From Yoonia vestfoldensis SKA53 (GTDB lineage Bacteria; Pseudomonadota; Alphaproteobacteria; Rhodobacterales; Rhodobacteraceae), in assembly GCF_000152785.1 (NCBI RefSeq), contig NZ_CH672414.1, positions 401,615 through 465,614 on the forward strand: 64,000 nt of DNA, in the 5' to 3' direction. The notes under the pieces were generated by a model, which was not told where the DNA came from, did no database searches, and saw only the letters and a program-made list of their open reading frames with translations. Shown here piece by piece: positions 43,951 to 52,510 of this stretch. The number at the start of each line of letters is the position of its first letter. The first letter of the stretch is position 1. The position numbers and the translations under genes are program-made.

Positions 43951-45156
43951 ATGTCAGGCATCGTAATACTGGGCGGAGGCGAGTGTGGTTCTCGCGCCGC
44001 GTTTTCCGCTCGGGACCAAGGTTATTCTGGCCCGATTACGATTGTCGATGAGGAAACGGGGCTGCCTTACGAGCGGCCTCCTCTGTCCAAGCCTGATGCA
44101 CAAGGGATCATCCGGAAGCCGATCTGCTCTGCTGACATGTTGCGTGATAAGGCGATCACGCTTTTGGATGGCCTGCAGGCAATTTCCCTTGACAGGGAAG
44201 TACGGTGTGTGACGCTGTCAACGGGTGTCAAGCTCGGCTACGACAAATTGCTTTTCGCAACAGGTGCCAGCGCACGGCAGTTGACCTGCGACGGAGGAGA
44301 ACGGGCGCTGTCATTGCGGACGGTACACGATGCCGCGCGCATTTATGATATCGCGCAACCGGGCACGAAAGTGGTGATCGTGGGGGCGGGGTTGATCGGT
44401 CTAGAACTTGCCGCAGTCCTCGTAGCGCGGGGCGTTGATGTGTCTGTGCTGGAGTATGCGCCAGTCGCTTTGGGTCGAAATGTGCCGCGCCCGCTGGCGC
44501 AAAGGATTGTTGACCGGCATGTGTCGGAAGGATCGCACATCTTCTGCGGTGTGGAAGTTGACAGTATCACGGCTGGGCATGTGGTTCTTGCTGACGGTCG
44601 GATGCTTGCGGCAAATCTGGTTGTGGCTGCAATTGGTGTCGCGCCAAGAACTGGGCTGGCTGCTGTGGCAGGTCTGGCGATTGAGAATGGCGTCTGCGTG
44701 AATGACAACCTTTGTACTGATGATCCACATGTCTTTGCCGCTGGCGATTGCGCCAGTGTCCAGCGCGGTGGCATCCGCCAGCGTTTCGAAACATGGCAAA
44801 ACGCGCAAATCCAGGGGGATATCGCCGGACGGAACATGGCAGGCGGGCAGCACGCGTTCGACGGTCCCGTCTGGTTTTGGTCTGACCAGTTCGATCTTGG
44901 CCTGCAAGGCGTGGGGCAGACCAACGGCGCCGTTTTTGCGACGCGTAAGGTCGATAATGACGCCGAAGTTCTTTTTTACGTCAATGAAGCCAGTCAGTTG
45001 GTCGGTGCCGTCGGGCTGGGCCGCGGCAATGCAATCGCCAAAGATATCAAGCTCGCGCAAAAATTGATCGAAGCTGGAGTTTCTATAGTCGCCGAGCACC
45101 TGAACGATCCTGACATCAACCTCAAAACATTACTCAAGCCTGCGACAACAGCCTGA
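43951..45156 (+). CDS. mocF: FAD-dependent ferredoxin reductase, MocF-like
   Basis: 402 residues: FAD loop ILGGGECGSRAAFSARDQGYSGPITIVDEE with LPYERPPLSKP, NAD(P) loop VIVGAGLIGLELAAVLVARG, and HVFAAGDCASV. Typical of reductases for Rieske/2Fe-2S oxygenase systems. It would pass electrons from NAD(P)H to the MocE-like ferredoxin. The start at 43951 (MSGIVILGGG) is one base after the mocE stop. Confidence 0.92.
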   Translation: MSGIVILGGGECGSRAAFSARDQGYSGPITIVDEETGLPYERPPLSKPDAQGIIRKPICSADMLRDKAITLLDGLQAISLDREVRCVTLSTGVKLGYDKLLFATGASARQLTCDGGERALSLRTVHDAARIYDIAQPGTKVVIVGAGLIGLELAAVLVARGVDVSVLEYAPVALGRNVPRPLAQRIVDRHVSEGSHIFCGVEVDSITAGHVVLADGRMLAANLVVAAIGVAPRTGLAAVAGLAIENGVCVNDNLCTDDPHVFAAGDCASVQRGGIRQRFETWQNAQIQGDIAGRNMAGGQHAFDGPVWFWSDQFDLGLQGVGQTNGAVFATRKVDNDAEVLFYVNEASQLVGAVGLGRGNAIAKDIKLAQKLIEAGVSIVAEHLNDPDINLKTLLKPATTA

Positions 45157-45171
45157 TCATTGGAGATGACA

Positions 45172-45981
45172 ATGGGACTTTATTACAAGCGGCCAACGGT
45201 GGCAGACATCCGCGCGCTCAAAGGCAAGCGCCAACTGACCATGCTCTATGTGGATACGCCGGCAGAAGCCGCAGCTGCAGCTACCGCTGGCATTGACATG
45301 TTGTCGATTATCGATCCGGTATGGAACGATGAAATGCGCGAAGCCGCGGGTGACTGCTTTGTGCAGGTCGGTTTGCTGTACGGTGAACTGGTGACGCAAG
45401 AGGATTACCAACGTGCAGCACATCGTGCCGTGAAGGTTGGTGGTGACTGCGTCTATTGTGCGTCGTCGATGGGAACGATCAAGGCGATCGCCGACGACGG
45501 TATCCCTGTCGTCGGCCACGTTGGGCTGATACCGTCCAAAGCGACATGGACCGGAGGTTTCAAAGCAGTTGGCAAAACGGCGCAAAGCGCTCTGCATGTG
45601 TTCAACCATGTCAAGCGACTCGAGGAAATCGGCTGCTTCGGAGCGGAATTGGAGGTCGTGCCGGATCGTGTAGCAAAAGAAATCGCGGAGCGGACAAACC
45701 TTGTGCTGCTGGGCATGGGGGCTGGGCCATATGCTGACGCGCAGTATCTGTTTGCCGAAGACGTGCTTGGCCACACGCAGGGGCATAAACCGCGGCATGC
45801 AAAGACCTATCGCAATTTTAAGGCAGAGCTTGACCGCCTGCAGCTCGAACGGATCGCTGCGTTCCGAGAATTCAAGGCCGACGTCGATGGTTGTGCTTAT
45901 CCTGGGCCTGAACATACCGTCACGATTACTGATGCGGAACTGGAACGGTTCGTTGCATCACTGGTCGCAGCGGCTTCTTGA
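45172..45981 (+). CDS. Divergent ketopantoate hydroxymethyltransferase (PanB)-family protein
   Basis: 269 residues with the PanB fold: GHVGLIPS (115-122), the catalytic-Glu position in LEVVP (Glu161), GMGAGPYADAQ (181-191) and HTQGHKPRHAKTYRNF. But the metal-ligand motifs are altered: GDSLGM becomes IDPVWN (47-52), the ADMPFGSY block becomes VQVGLLYGE, and KLEGG becomes YCASS (95-99). True PanB transfers a hydroxymethyl group from methylene-THF. In a mocDEF operon this homologue may act on another C1 or keto-acid substrate. Not a reliable pantothenate gene. Start: GGAG 6 bases before the ATG at 45172. Confidence 0.85.
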   Translation: MGLYYKRPTVADIRALKGKRQLTMLYVDTPAEAAAAATAGIDMLSIIDPVWNDEMREAAGDCFVQVGLLYGELVTQEDYQRAAHRAVKVGGDCVYCASSMGTIKAIADDGIPVVGHVGLIPSKATWTGGFKAVGKTAQSALHVFNHVKRLEEIGCFGAELEVVPDRVAKEIAERTNLVLLGMGAGPYADAQYLFAEDVLGHTQGHKPRHAKTYRNFKAELDRLQLERIAAFREFKADVDGCAYPGPEHTVTITDAELERFVASLVAAAS

Positions 45982-46336
45982 ACTCAAACTTACCAGTGCT
46001 GAAAAACGTAGAGCAGATTGATTAAGCAATTGGTCGCTCTCGCGTCTGGTGGAGATCGTGGCTATGTCGCTTCCCCTATTCCATTGAGTAAGCTTAGAAT
46101 GATCAAATTTGTAATTATGATGCACTCAACTCATGCCTGATCCGCCCCGCGAGAAGAACCTTGCCTGAAAAGTAAGTACAACATCGGTAGTATCCAGCCG
46201 TTGACGTCCCAATCTTTAAGCCAATCTCAATCCAGTTGGCGTACAAGGAACGTAAATTGGGGGTGTCATTGGGGGTGGCAAAATATAAGTAAAAATTTTT
46301 ATATAATTATAACATTAAGTTAGCAGAAATTAGCGG
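45982..46336. other. Gene-free AT-rich right end of the island
   Basis: No credible gene. The 12-mer AATTGGGGGTGT at 46255-46266, followed by CATTGGGGGTG, repeats the pattern found before the island integrase at 23522, and may be the right-arm recombinase site. A strongly AT-rich stretch (46280-46330) leads into the attachment repeat. Confidence 0.6.
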
Positions 46337-46359
46337 GTCCGTGTGGGGGGGGCACCATT
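46337..46359 (+). repeat. Right attachment site (attR), duplicate of tRNA-Thr 3' end
   Basis: GTCCGTGTG, an extended G tract and CACCATT, in direct orientation with 23395-23414. It has 8 G where the tRNA has 5, so it cannot serve as a functional tRNA end. Sequence on either side is unrelated to the tRNA. It marks the island end. Confidence 0.8.
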
Positions 46360-46532
46360 AAAATCTCGTAAGTCTCTTATATTAAAGTGATTGCACCGCT
46401 TTAGGGTTTGGCGCTGTGATGTGTTCCGCCATCGGGCAAGTTTCGCTGCTTTGTGGGGAACCGCCCGATCAGTGACAGCAGCGGTATCCGCAAAACAGCA
46501 AAGCGCTGCTTGCGACTGGCAAAGCCCACAGA

Positions 46533-49500
46533 TCACACTGCGAACCGCCCGCCTTCCACGATGCGGGCCTGGCCCAATGCTGTCAGGCTTTCCAGCAGTG
46601 GTTGCACGGTGCCTGCGCGGGCGCGGGCAAAGCGGCGGGCGACTTGGTCGGGGGTGGCTTCGCCCATGTCGGTCAGGGCGGCGCGGACGGCCTTGATCTG
46701 TTCGGGCAGGGTTTTGGGCCATGGTTCTTTTGCCGTGGCGACAGCGGGGCCAAGGTCCATTGCGCCTTGGTCTGCCTTGACGGTCGCGGCGTGACCGGCG
46801 GGGTTCTGATATTCGGGGCGCAGCCAGCGGACCAGCCCGCGCGCTTCCTCAGCCGCGCGGGTACGGTTCAGGTCCACCAGGCGGTGCAGAATGTCATCAT
46901 CGGACAGGTCCGCAGGCCAGCCATAGGCCTCGGCCACCGCCCTGTCGATCTGGTCGTGCAGATCGCGCAGGATGCCCACCAGCCCTTGGCTATAGATTTC
47001 CTTGTCCTTGCCTTCGATCCGTTCATTCGCGCGCAGTTTTTCCAGCACGTTATACATGGCGGTCAGGGTCAACTTTGGGTGCGTGGCCTGACGCTCTTTG
47101 CGATGCGCGTCGAGCTGTTCGCCAAGGCTGCGCAGATGCGTTTTTTGCGCCTCGGTCGGGTCGGGGAAGGGGAATTTATTGAAGCAGATTGAGTTGTTGT
47201 AGGTCGGGTCATTCCCAGCCCCCAGCCATCCACAGGTAGCAAGCATGAATAGCAGGTGTTGCTTTGACGATAAGACAGCCATGTGCCATCCATCACTTAG
47301 ACCAATGCCTACAAGCCCACTTTCCGGCAGGTGTGGAAAATCTTTGAAAACAAAATACCGATATCGTGAAGTCCTCACCGTAACAATATGACGCGGCAAC
47401 CCGTCAATTGCGTTTCTAAGGTCTTCGAATGTATCGCCGTATAGCCACCAAAATTTCTTTCGATGTTCGCGGCTGTTCTCGTCCCTTTGAGGTTTCACAT
47501 TGTCATAAAGCCATTGATATATGTCAGGGTGCTTTACCCTAACCGTGTCTATATTTCTGTCATAAACATCGATTGTGAGTAGGCTCCTATGACTTCGAGC
47601 AATGTCCATGCCATTTGAAAACGGTCTGATGAGAGTCCCAATCGCTTCGTCAGTTCCGTAGCCGAATGCTCTTGCTTGGGCTTCAGAAACCAGAAAACCC
47701 TTTCCATGCAGTTTGACACCCTGTGAAGAAAGCAGGCCGTTCGCTATCAGCTTCGACGCCCCCGCAACATCAGCCCCAATCCGCAGATTGCCAAAAATCT
47801 TGCCCTTCTGGATATCAAAGCTCACCAAGCGGCCTTCGGCCTCGGCCTCGCCTTTGGCTTCCTCGGTCACGGTCAACAGCCGCCCCATCGCGCGGCCTTT
47901 TTCGGCCACGGTCATGGCGATGCGCACCGCCGCGCCATCGCCTGCATCCACCCATGGATGGTCGGGAATGGCATAGGTCAGCGACAGCGGGGTTTTGGGG
48001 TCGGCCAGATGCGGTTCCAGCACTTTGCGGTTGAATGTCTGGCGCAGTGAATTGGTGGTGATCAGCCCGAAACGCCGCGCCCCTTTGGCCTGCGCCTTAT
48101 CCGTGGCGGGTTTCCAATCGCGCGCGGCCTGTGCCGCCTTGTCCCACCAGAACATGACGAAATCTGCACTTTGCGGCATATCGGGATAGGCTTTCCACAA
48201 CGCCTCGGCATAGCCATCGCCCAAGGCATCGCGCATCCGGCTGGCCCCGATAAAAGGCGGGTTGCCGATGATGAATTGCGCATCGGGCCATGTGGCGGGC
48301 TGGGGTTTGAGATAATCCAGCACCGCAATGCGCGCCGCCGCATCCGGCACCTGTTCACCCGTGACGGGATGGGTGGTGGTCTGCCCGTCCCAGCGGGTGA
48401 CGGGGTTGCCCGCATCATCCAGCCGCGCCTTGGTGCCTGCACAGGTCAGCACCGCATCGCGGTTTTCGATATTGCGAAAATCGCGCAGCACAGGTTCGGA
48501 CGGGCTGGCCGTGCCATGGGTGCGGAAATGCCATTGCAGATAGCCGATCCACAGCACCAGTTCGGCCACCGCCGCCGCCCAAGGGTTTAATTCGATCCCA
48601 AGGAATTGGTGGGGGTCCACGGTATGCCCTGCCAGCGACAGCGCCGCCTGATCCTCGCCCAATTCGGCCAGCAGGGCGGTGACCTCGCCTTCCAGCCGCT
48701 TCATCAGTTCCAGCGCGACATACAGAAAGTTGCCCGATCCGCAGGCCGGGTCCAGCACGCGGATGTCGCATAGCTGGTCGTGAAAGGCGCGCACAGCGGC
48801 GCGGGCTTCATCTTCTTTGCCCTGCGCCGCCAGCGTCAGTGCCGCCGCCTGCACGTCGCGCCAATCGCTGCGCAAAGGGTCCATGATGGTGGGCACCACC
48901 AGCCGTTCGACATAGGCGCGCGGCGTGTAATGCGCGCCCAGTTTGTGGCGCTGTTTTTTGTCCAGCGCGCGTTCCAGCAAGGTGCCGAAAATGGCGGGTT
49001 CCACCTCGCGCCAGTCGCGGTTGGCGGCGTCGATCAGCAAGGACAGTTGCATGGCATTCAGGGGCAGGGCGTCTGCGTCTTTGAACAGGCCACCGTTAAA
49101 GCGTTTCAGCACGACCATCAGCACCTGCGAAAAACCGCCCGTGTTCATCGTTTCCCACAGCCCCTTGAGCGCGGGGGCGGCGTGTTCGGGATGCCCGCGA
49201 AGCCGTGTCAGCAGGTCTGAAAAGCTGTTATGCGGGATCAGGTCCACATCTTCGGCAAACATGGTGAACAGGCACCGCATCAAAAAGCGCGCCACGGTTT
49301 CGGGTTCGTGGCCTTGCCCTTCGAATGATTTGCCAAGTGCGGCCAGCCTGTCGGCCACTTCGCGGGTGACTTCGGCAGCGATTTTCGAAGGGTCAAGCGC
49401 GTGCGGGTCGGTCCAGATCATGCGCAGGCGGTCTTGGGTCGCCTCATTGCGCAGATCGTCCATGGTGATGCGATAGCGGTTGCCATCGGGATATTGGGTG

Positions 49501-50000
49501 TAACCTTGGCCTTGCCCCGAAAAATCGGCATAAACCTCGATCACATGGCCCACGTCCACTACTAGCAGGAAGGGTGGCCAGCCATCTTTGCGCGATACCG
49601 CGCGGGCGTATCCATCCGCCTGATTGCGGGCGCGCAGCATGGTATCATCCCAGCGCCGCGTGCCGCGCGTGCCGTGCCCTTTGCGGACAGCATTTGGCAG
49701 GTCGGGGATCAGGCTGGGCTGGCTGTCAGTGTCGGGCTGGTCGCCGCCCACGCCTTGCTTGGCTTCCATGACAAAGTGTTCGGCGCGGTAAAGGTCGATA
49801 AAGCCCCGCGATTGCGTGCCCGTATGAATGAAGGTGACAGGGTGTTCGAAGCAATAAGAATTGGCCGCTGCAGTTTCCGTGGCCGGTGCAGGCCGTGGCA
49901 CGCCCAGCGCGTCGCACAGTTCATTGGCGAAGGTTTGGAAATTCGCGCGTTCGCTTCCGCCCGAGTTTTTCCAACGGTTGATAAATGTCTCTATCGTCAC
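46533..50000 (-). CDS. Single-chain restriction-modification protein (type IIG / MmeI-like)
   Basis: 1155 residues from a GTG start. An N-terminal PD-(D/E)xK-type nuclease segment has Asp69 and EAK at 79-81. A helical region follows, then an N6-adenine methyltransferase domain with DPACGSGNFLYVALE (about residue 414) and NPPF (about 579), then a target-recognition part. That part (about residues 745-930; 47.2-47.76 kb) is clearly AT-richer than the rest, suggesting exchange of the recognition domain. A short C-terminal tail resembles a winged helix. No separate restriction or specificity gene is nearby. It lies just outside the right island repeat. Confidence 0.85.
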   Translation of the reverse strand: MTIETFINRWKNSGGSERANFQTFANELCDALGVPRPAPATETAAANSYCFEHPVTFIHTGTQSRGFIDLYRAEHFVMEAKQGVGGDQPDTDSQPSLIPDLPNAVRKGHGTRGTRRWDDTMLRARNQADGYARAVSRKDGWPPFLLVVDVGHVIEVYADFSGQGQGYTQYPDGNRYRITMDDLRNEATQDRLRMIWTDPHALDPSKIAAEVTREVADRLAALGKSFEGQGHEPETVARFLMRCLFTMFAEDVDLIPHNSFSDLLTRLRGHPEHAAPALKGLWETMNTGGFSQVLMVVLKRFNGGLFKDADALPLNAMQLSLLIDAANRDWREVEPAIFGTLLERALDKKQRHKLGAHYTPRAYVERLVVPTIMDPLRSDWRDVQAAALTLAAQGKEDEARAAVRAFHDQLCDIRVLDPACGSGNFLYVALELMKRLEGEVTALLAELGEDQAALSLAGHTVDPHQFLGIELNPWAAAVAELVLWIGYLQWHFRTHGTASPSEPVLRDFRNIENRDAVLTCAGTKARLDDAGNPVTRWDGQTTTHPVTGEQVPDAAARIAVLDYLKPQPATWPDAQFIIGNPPFIGASRMRDALGDGYAEALWKAYPDMPQSADFVMFWWDKAAQAARDWKPATDKAQAKGARRFGLITTNSLRQTFNRKVLEPHLADPKTPLSLTYAIPDHPWVDAGDGAAVRIAMTVAEKGRAMGRLLTVTEEAKGEAEAEGRLVSFDIQKGKIFGNLRIGADVAGASKLIANGLLSSQGVKLHGKGFLVSEAQARAFGYGTDEAIGTLIRPFSNGMDIARSHRSLLTIDVYDRNIDTVRVKHPDIYQWLYDNVKPQRDENSREHRKKFWWLYGDTFEDLRNAIDGLPRHIVTVRTSRYRYFVFKDFPHLPESGLVGIGLSDGWHMAVLSSKQHLLFMLATCGWLGAGNDPTYNNSICFNKFPFPDPTEAQKTHLRSLGEQLDAHRKERQATHPKLTLTAMYNVLEKLRANERIEGKDKEIYSQGLVGILRDLHDQIDRAVAEAYGWPADLSDDDILHRLVDLNRTRAAEEARGLVRWLRPEYQNPAGHAATVKADQGAMDLGPAVATAKEPWPKTLPEQIKAVRAALTDMGEATPDQVARRFARARAGTVQPLLESLTALGQARIVEGGRFAV

Positions 50001-50201
50001 AACACATCACTCGTTACGTCACCAGTATTGCAACTATAAAGTGTAAAGGGGAAGTGTTATGATCGATCCGCGACGCAATTTGCTGTTCGGTCAGAAGTTG
50101 TGGGTGAAGCAAGCAAGATTGGCTTCAGGCATTGGATTGCTATACCCAATCTTTAGTTTGCCCGTTCCAGTGCCGCCCTTTTGGCCCGTGCAGGTCACAG
50201 A

Positions 50202-50548
50202 TGTACCGCACCGGGTTTGTCGGAGGCTCCAACTCCTGAGGAGGATGGCGCATCATGAGCAAGACAACGGACACGTTTGCCCCTGAAGTGCGTGAACGCG
50301 CGGTGCGAGTGGTCTTCGACAATGAGGGGCAGCACCGGTCGCGTTGGCAGGCGATTATGTCGATTGTGGCGAAGATCGGCTGCGCACCCCAGACTCTGAA
50401 CGACTGGGTCAATAATCGCCGCCTCCTCGGGCCTATCGGGAACATCCCGCCCGTAAAAGCCAAGGCAAACTTCTAGGCAGCTCTGGAAACCGAACATGTG
50501 GCTGCGTAACGAACCAAAATCAGCCACCGGCAAACGCGGTGCGGTTCA
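50202..50548 (+). mobile_element. IS3-family deletion derivative with both terminal repeats
   Basis: The left end TGTACCGCACCGGGTTTGTC (50202-50221, continuing GGAGGCTCC) is matched in inverse at 50522-50548 (AGCCACCGGCAAACGCGGTG then CGGTTCA) with a few mismatches. Between the ends only the start of orfA and the end of orfB remain. About 347 bases in all, so it is a MITE-like remnant that cannot move by itself. No clear target duplication is seen. Confidence 0.75.
50255..50476 (+). pseudogene. Fused IS3 OrfA start and OrfB end
   Basis: Residues 1-52 (TFAPEVRERAVRVVFDNEG...SIVAKIGCAPQTLNDWV) are the N-terminal helix-turn-helix of an IS3-family OrfA. They run directly into NNRRLLGPIGNIPPVKAKANF, the C-terminus of the OrfB transposase, whose frame is then cut by a TAG where the family continues with AALET. 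An internal deletion removed the catalytic core. Confidence 0.8.
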
Positions 50549-50667
50549 ATCCTGTCAGCCATCGCTCTCTTGCTTGCAAAGGCTGTTGCACTGGCGTCCG
50601 TTGCTGTTGGTGATCTCTTCGACGTCCATACCAGCATGGCCAAGACGCCGTGCATCCCGTCTCGCCA

Positions 50668-50982
50668 TTATTGTAAGGGCACCAAACCAAGCGGCGCGTT
50701 GATCAGCTTGTAGCCTGCGCGCTTTTCGGCGCCAGTCTTTTCAAGGTAGCCACGTTTGATCAAATGTTTCAGCGCCCGAAAAAACGTGCTGCGGGATATG
50801 TCTGCCATCAACGGATGCTCTTGCAATTCGACCAGCGAAACCTCTGGTTTGGCACGGGTCTGTATGGCAACGGCATAGAGCAGGCGGGTCTCCTGCTCTG
50901 GCAGATCAGCAAGCCCAAGATCACGCTCCATATCCAATAGAAGCTGTCGCAGATCTGCTAAACGCATTAATCCGTTCGTCAT
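50668..50982 (-). CDS. Winged-helix DNA-binding protein, MarR-like
   Basis: About 104 residues: LRQLLLDMERDLGLADLPEQETRLLYAVAIQTRAKPEVSLVELQEHPLMADISRSTFFRALKHLIKRGYLEKTGAEKRAGYKL reads as a winged helix with a recognition helix in ISRSTFFRALKHLIKRGYL. No ligand domain. Nearest large neighbours are a transglycosylase and surface-polysaccharide genes, so control of envelope or polysaccharide genes is possible. The start is uncertain (a TTG start at 51021 extends it). Confidence 0.65.
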   Translation of the reverse strand: MTNGLMRLADLRQLLLDMERDLGLADLPEQETRLLYAVAIQTRAKPEVSLVELQEHPLMADISRSTFFRALKHLIKRGYLEKTGAEKRAGYKLINAPLGLVPLQ

Positions 50983-51574
50983 CACTTGCGCCACACGCTT
51001 GCTTGCGCCGGATTGGTACAAAGTCGCGCGGCGAAGTTGAAATCGTCCATTTTGCGGCTCATCGCTCTGAATCCATTGCCATTAAAGGTGTAATTAACAA
51101 ACTATACGCGCTGGATAACACTACGTACTGGCATCGATTTTACTTACGTAGGCCTCAACCAGCCTTTTACGCAGAACGCCGTAACATGGGGTGATACCCC
51201 AGACCCACCACAGGTTTTTCAACCTGCAAAGACCATCTACCATGATAAGTTAACGCATGACAGGCGAGATTGCAACGCGACGCCGCTGCGCACACAAGGC
51301 ATCCGCGGCGTTTGCAATTGCGCCGCAAGGTCAGCCGCATCTGACAGCGCAATCGCAAGGCGTCCGTCAGGGTTTTGAAACAGGCGCGGTTTAGATCGCG
51401 CAGAGGACGCTTGGAAGGGCCCCGGCGGTCTGGCGTGATCTGAACTGGCGCCGCGCGCCCGAGCATAGCATCAGACAGTTGAAGGTGTCGCGTCGCCTTG
51501 CCCGCCCCACGCCTGTTGGGTGCCAGTACCGGGCTGTGTCCTGCCAGTTTGCAAATCGCTGCGGTTTGGTTTGC
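50983..51574. other. No recognisable gene
   Basis: About 590 bases between the winged-helix gene and the transglycosylase. Short frames exist on both strands but none has a family I recognise or a good ribosome site. A small hairpin (TGGGGT-GAT-ACCCCA, 51187-51201) is present without a T tract. The minus strand 51170-51570 gives frames that could be an old transposase remnant, but I cannot support it. Confidence 0.5.
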
Positions 51575-52510
51575 TCAGCCTGCAACGGTCGGCGGGAAAG
51601 GCATTTGCAACTTTGCGCCACCGGCGATCCGGTCGGCCAGATGGCCTACGCCGATCGCATAGGCATCGGAATTGTTATAGCGTTTGATTGCGCGGAAATT
51701 GGCGGTGGTGGTAAATCTTGGCCCGCCCCGCTGCGGTTCCAGCGTGCCACGCGGGTTCTCGCGCCCCCAGCCTATGCCGGTCTGCCAGCCGCTGCGGGCC
51801 AGGTAATTGGCCGCACTGGCCAGCGCGTCAGAAGGATCAACCGCCCAGATGTCGCGTCGCCCGTCGCCTGTGAAATCCACCGCGAATTCGGCGTAAGTCG
51901 TGGGGATGAACTGGGTATGGCCCATTGCGCCCGCCCATGATCCGGTCATGCGCGCAGGGCTGATGTCGCCCGCTTGCAGGATGCGCAGGGCTTGCAGTGT
52001 CTGCGCCTCGAAGAATGCGCCACGTCGGCCCTCATAAGCCAGCGTCGAGGTGGCCGCGATCACGGGGATGTTGCCTTGTCGTGCGCCGTAAAAGCTTTCT
52101 AGTCCCCAGATCGCGGTCACGATATAGCGGTTAACGCCGTAACGCGCCTCGATCGCGTTCAACACAGATGCATGGCGGGCATAGGCCGCGCGGCCCTTGG
52201 CGATCCTTTCGTCAGAGGCCGCAATGGCCAGGTACTCCTGGAGCGTGCGGCGAAATTCCGTCTGGTTGCGGTCGCGCGTCACCACACCGGGCAGAAAGCC
52301 CACGTTTTGGAAGGCCGCATCAAAGGTTGTGGACGACACGCCTTGGGCTAGCGCGCGGCGGCGAAACCCTGCGACCCACGCGTCATAGCCGGCATTGCGC
52401 TGCGGCAGCAGGTCAGGCGGCGTGGTGCCGCTCGTGTCGCGCCGCGAGGCACATCCCGCCAGCACGCTTGCACCCAGCGCCGCGATGATGAAACGTCTGT
52501 CGGTCGTCAT
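51575..52510 (-). CDS. Lytic murein transglycosylase (MltB type), lipoprotein
   Basis: 311 residues. Lipoprotein signal MTTDRRFIIAALGASVLAGC with the lipid-anchor cysteine at 20. Catalytic Glu in IVTAIWGLESFYG. Further family blocks are NIPVIAATSTLAYEGRRGAFFEAQTLQALRIL, GSWAGAMGHTQFIPTTY and DFTGDGRRDIW. It cleaves peptidoglycan glycan strands to anhydromuropeptides at the outer membrane. The usual C-terminal peptidoglycan-binding domain of longer members is absent. Start at 52510. Confidence 0.92.
   Translation of the reverse strand: MTTDRRFIIAALGASVLAGCASRRDTSGTTPPDLLPQRNAGYDAWVAGFRRRALAQGVSSTTFDAAFQNVGFLPGVVTRDRNQTEFRRTLQEYLAIAASDERIAKGRAAYARHASVLNAIEARYGVNRYIVTAIWGLESFYGARQGNIPVIAATSTLAYEGRRGAFFEAQTLQALRILQAGDISPARMTGSWAGAMGHTQFIPTTYAEFAVDFTGDGRRDIWAVDPSDALASAANYLARSGWQTGIGWGRENPRGTLEPQRGGPRFTTTANFRAIKRYNNSDAYAIGVGHLADRIAGGAKLQMPFPPTVAG

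Larger units (their letters stand above)
23413..46359 (+). mobile_element. Genomic island integrated at tRNA-Thr, carrying inositol/moc catabolism
   Basis: Bounded by the tRNA-Thr 3' end and a direct repeat of it about 23 kb away. The left end holds a P4-type integrase, AlpA-type and HTH genes, a second tyrosine recombinase and a broken hsdM/integrase scar. The rest is catabolic cargo (LacI regulators, ABC importer, iol genes, mocDEF-like genes, purU, panB-like). Base composition is lower in GC than the flanking core, most obviously at the left end. Whether it is still mobile is not known. Confidence 0.8.

Noticed and set aside
45172..45981. A plain pantothenate biosynthesis gene (panB)
   Set aside because: Metal-ligand motifs are altered and there is no panC; the operon context is mocDEF.
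46533..50000. BREX PglX or DISARM methylase
   Set aside because: None of the other genes of those systems is nearby, and the chain has its own N-terminal nuclease motif, which fits a type IIG/MmeI-like enzyme better.
51170..51570. Transposase-like minus-strand frames
   Set aside because: Short frames in different phases without catalytic motifs; cannot be assigned to any IS family.
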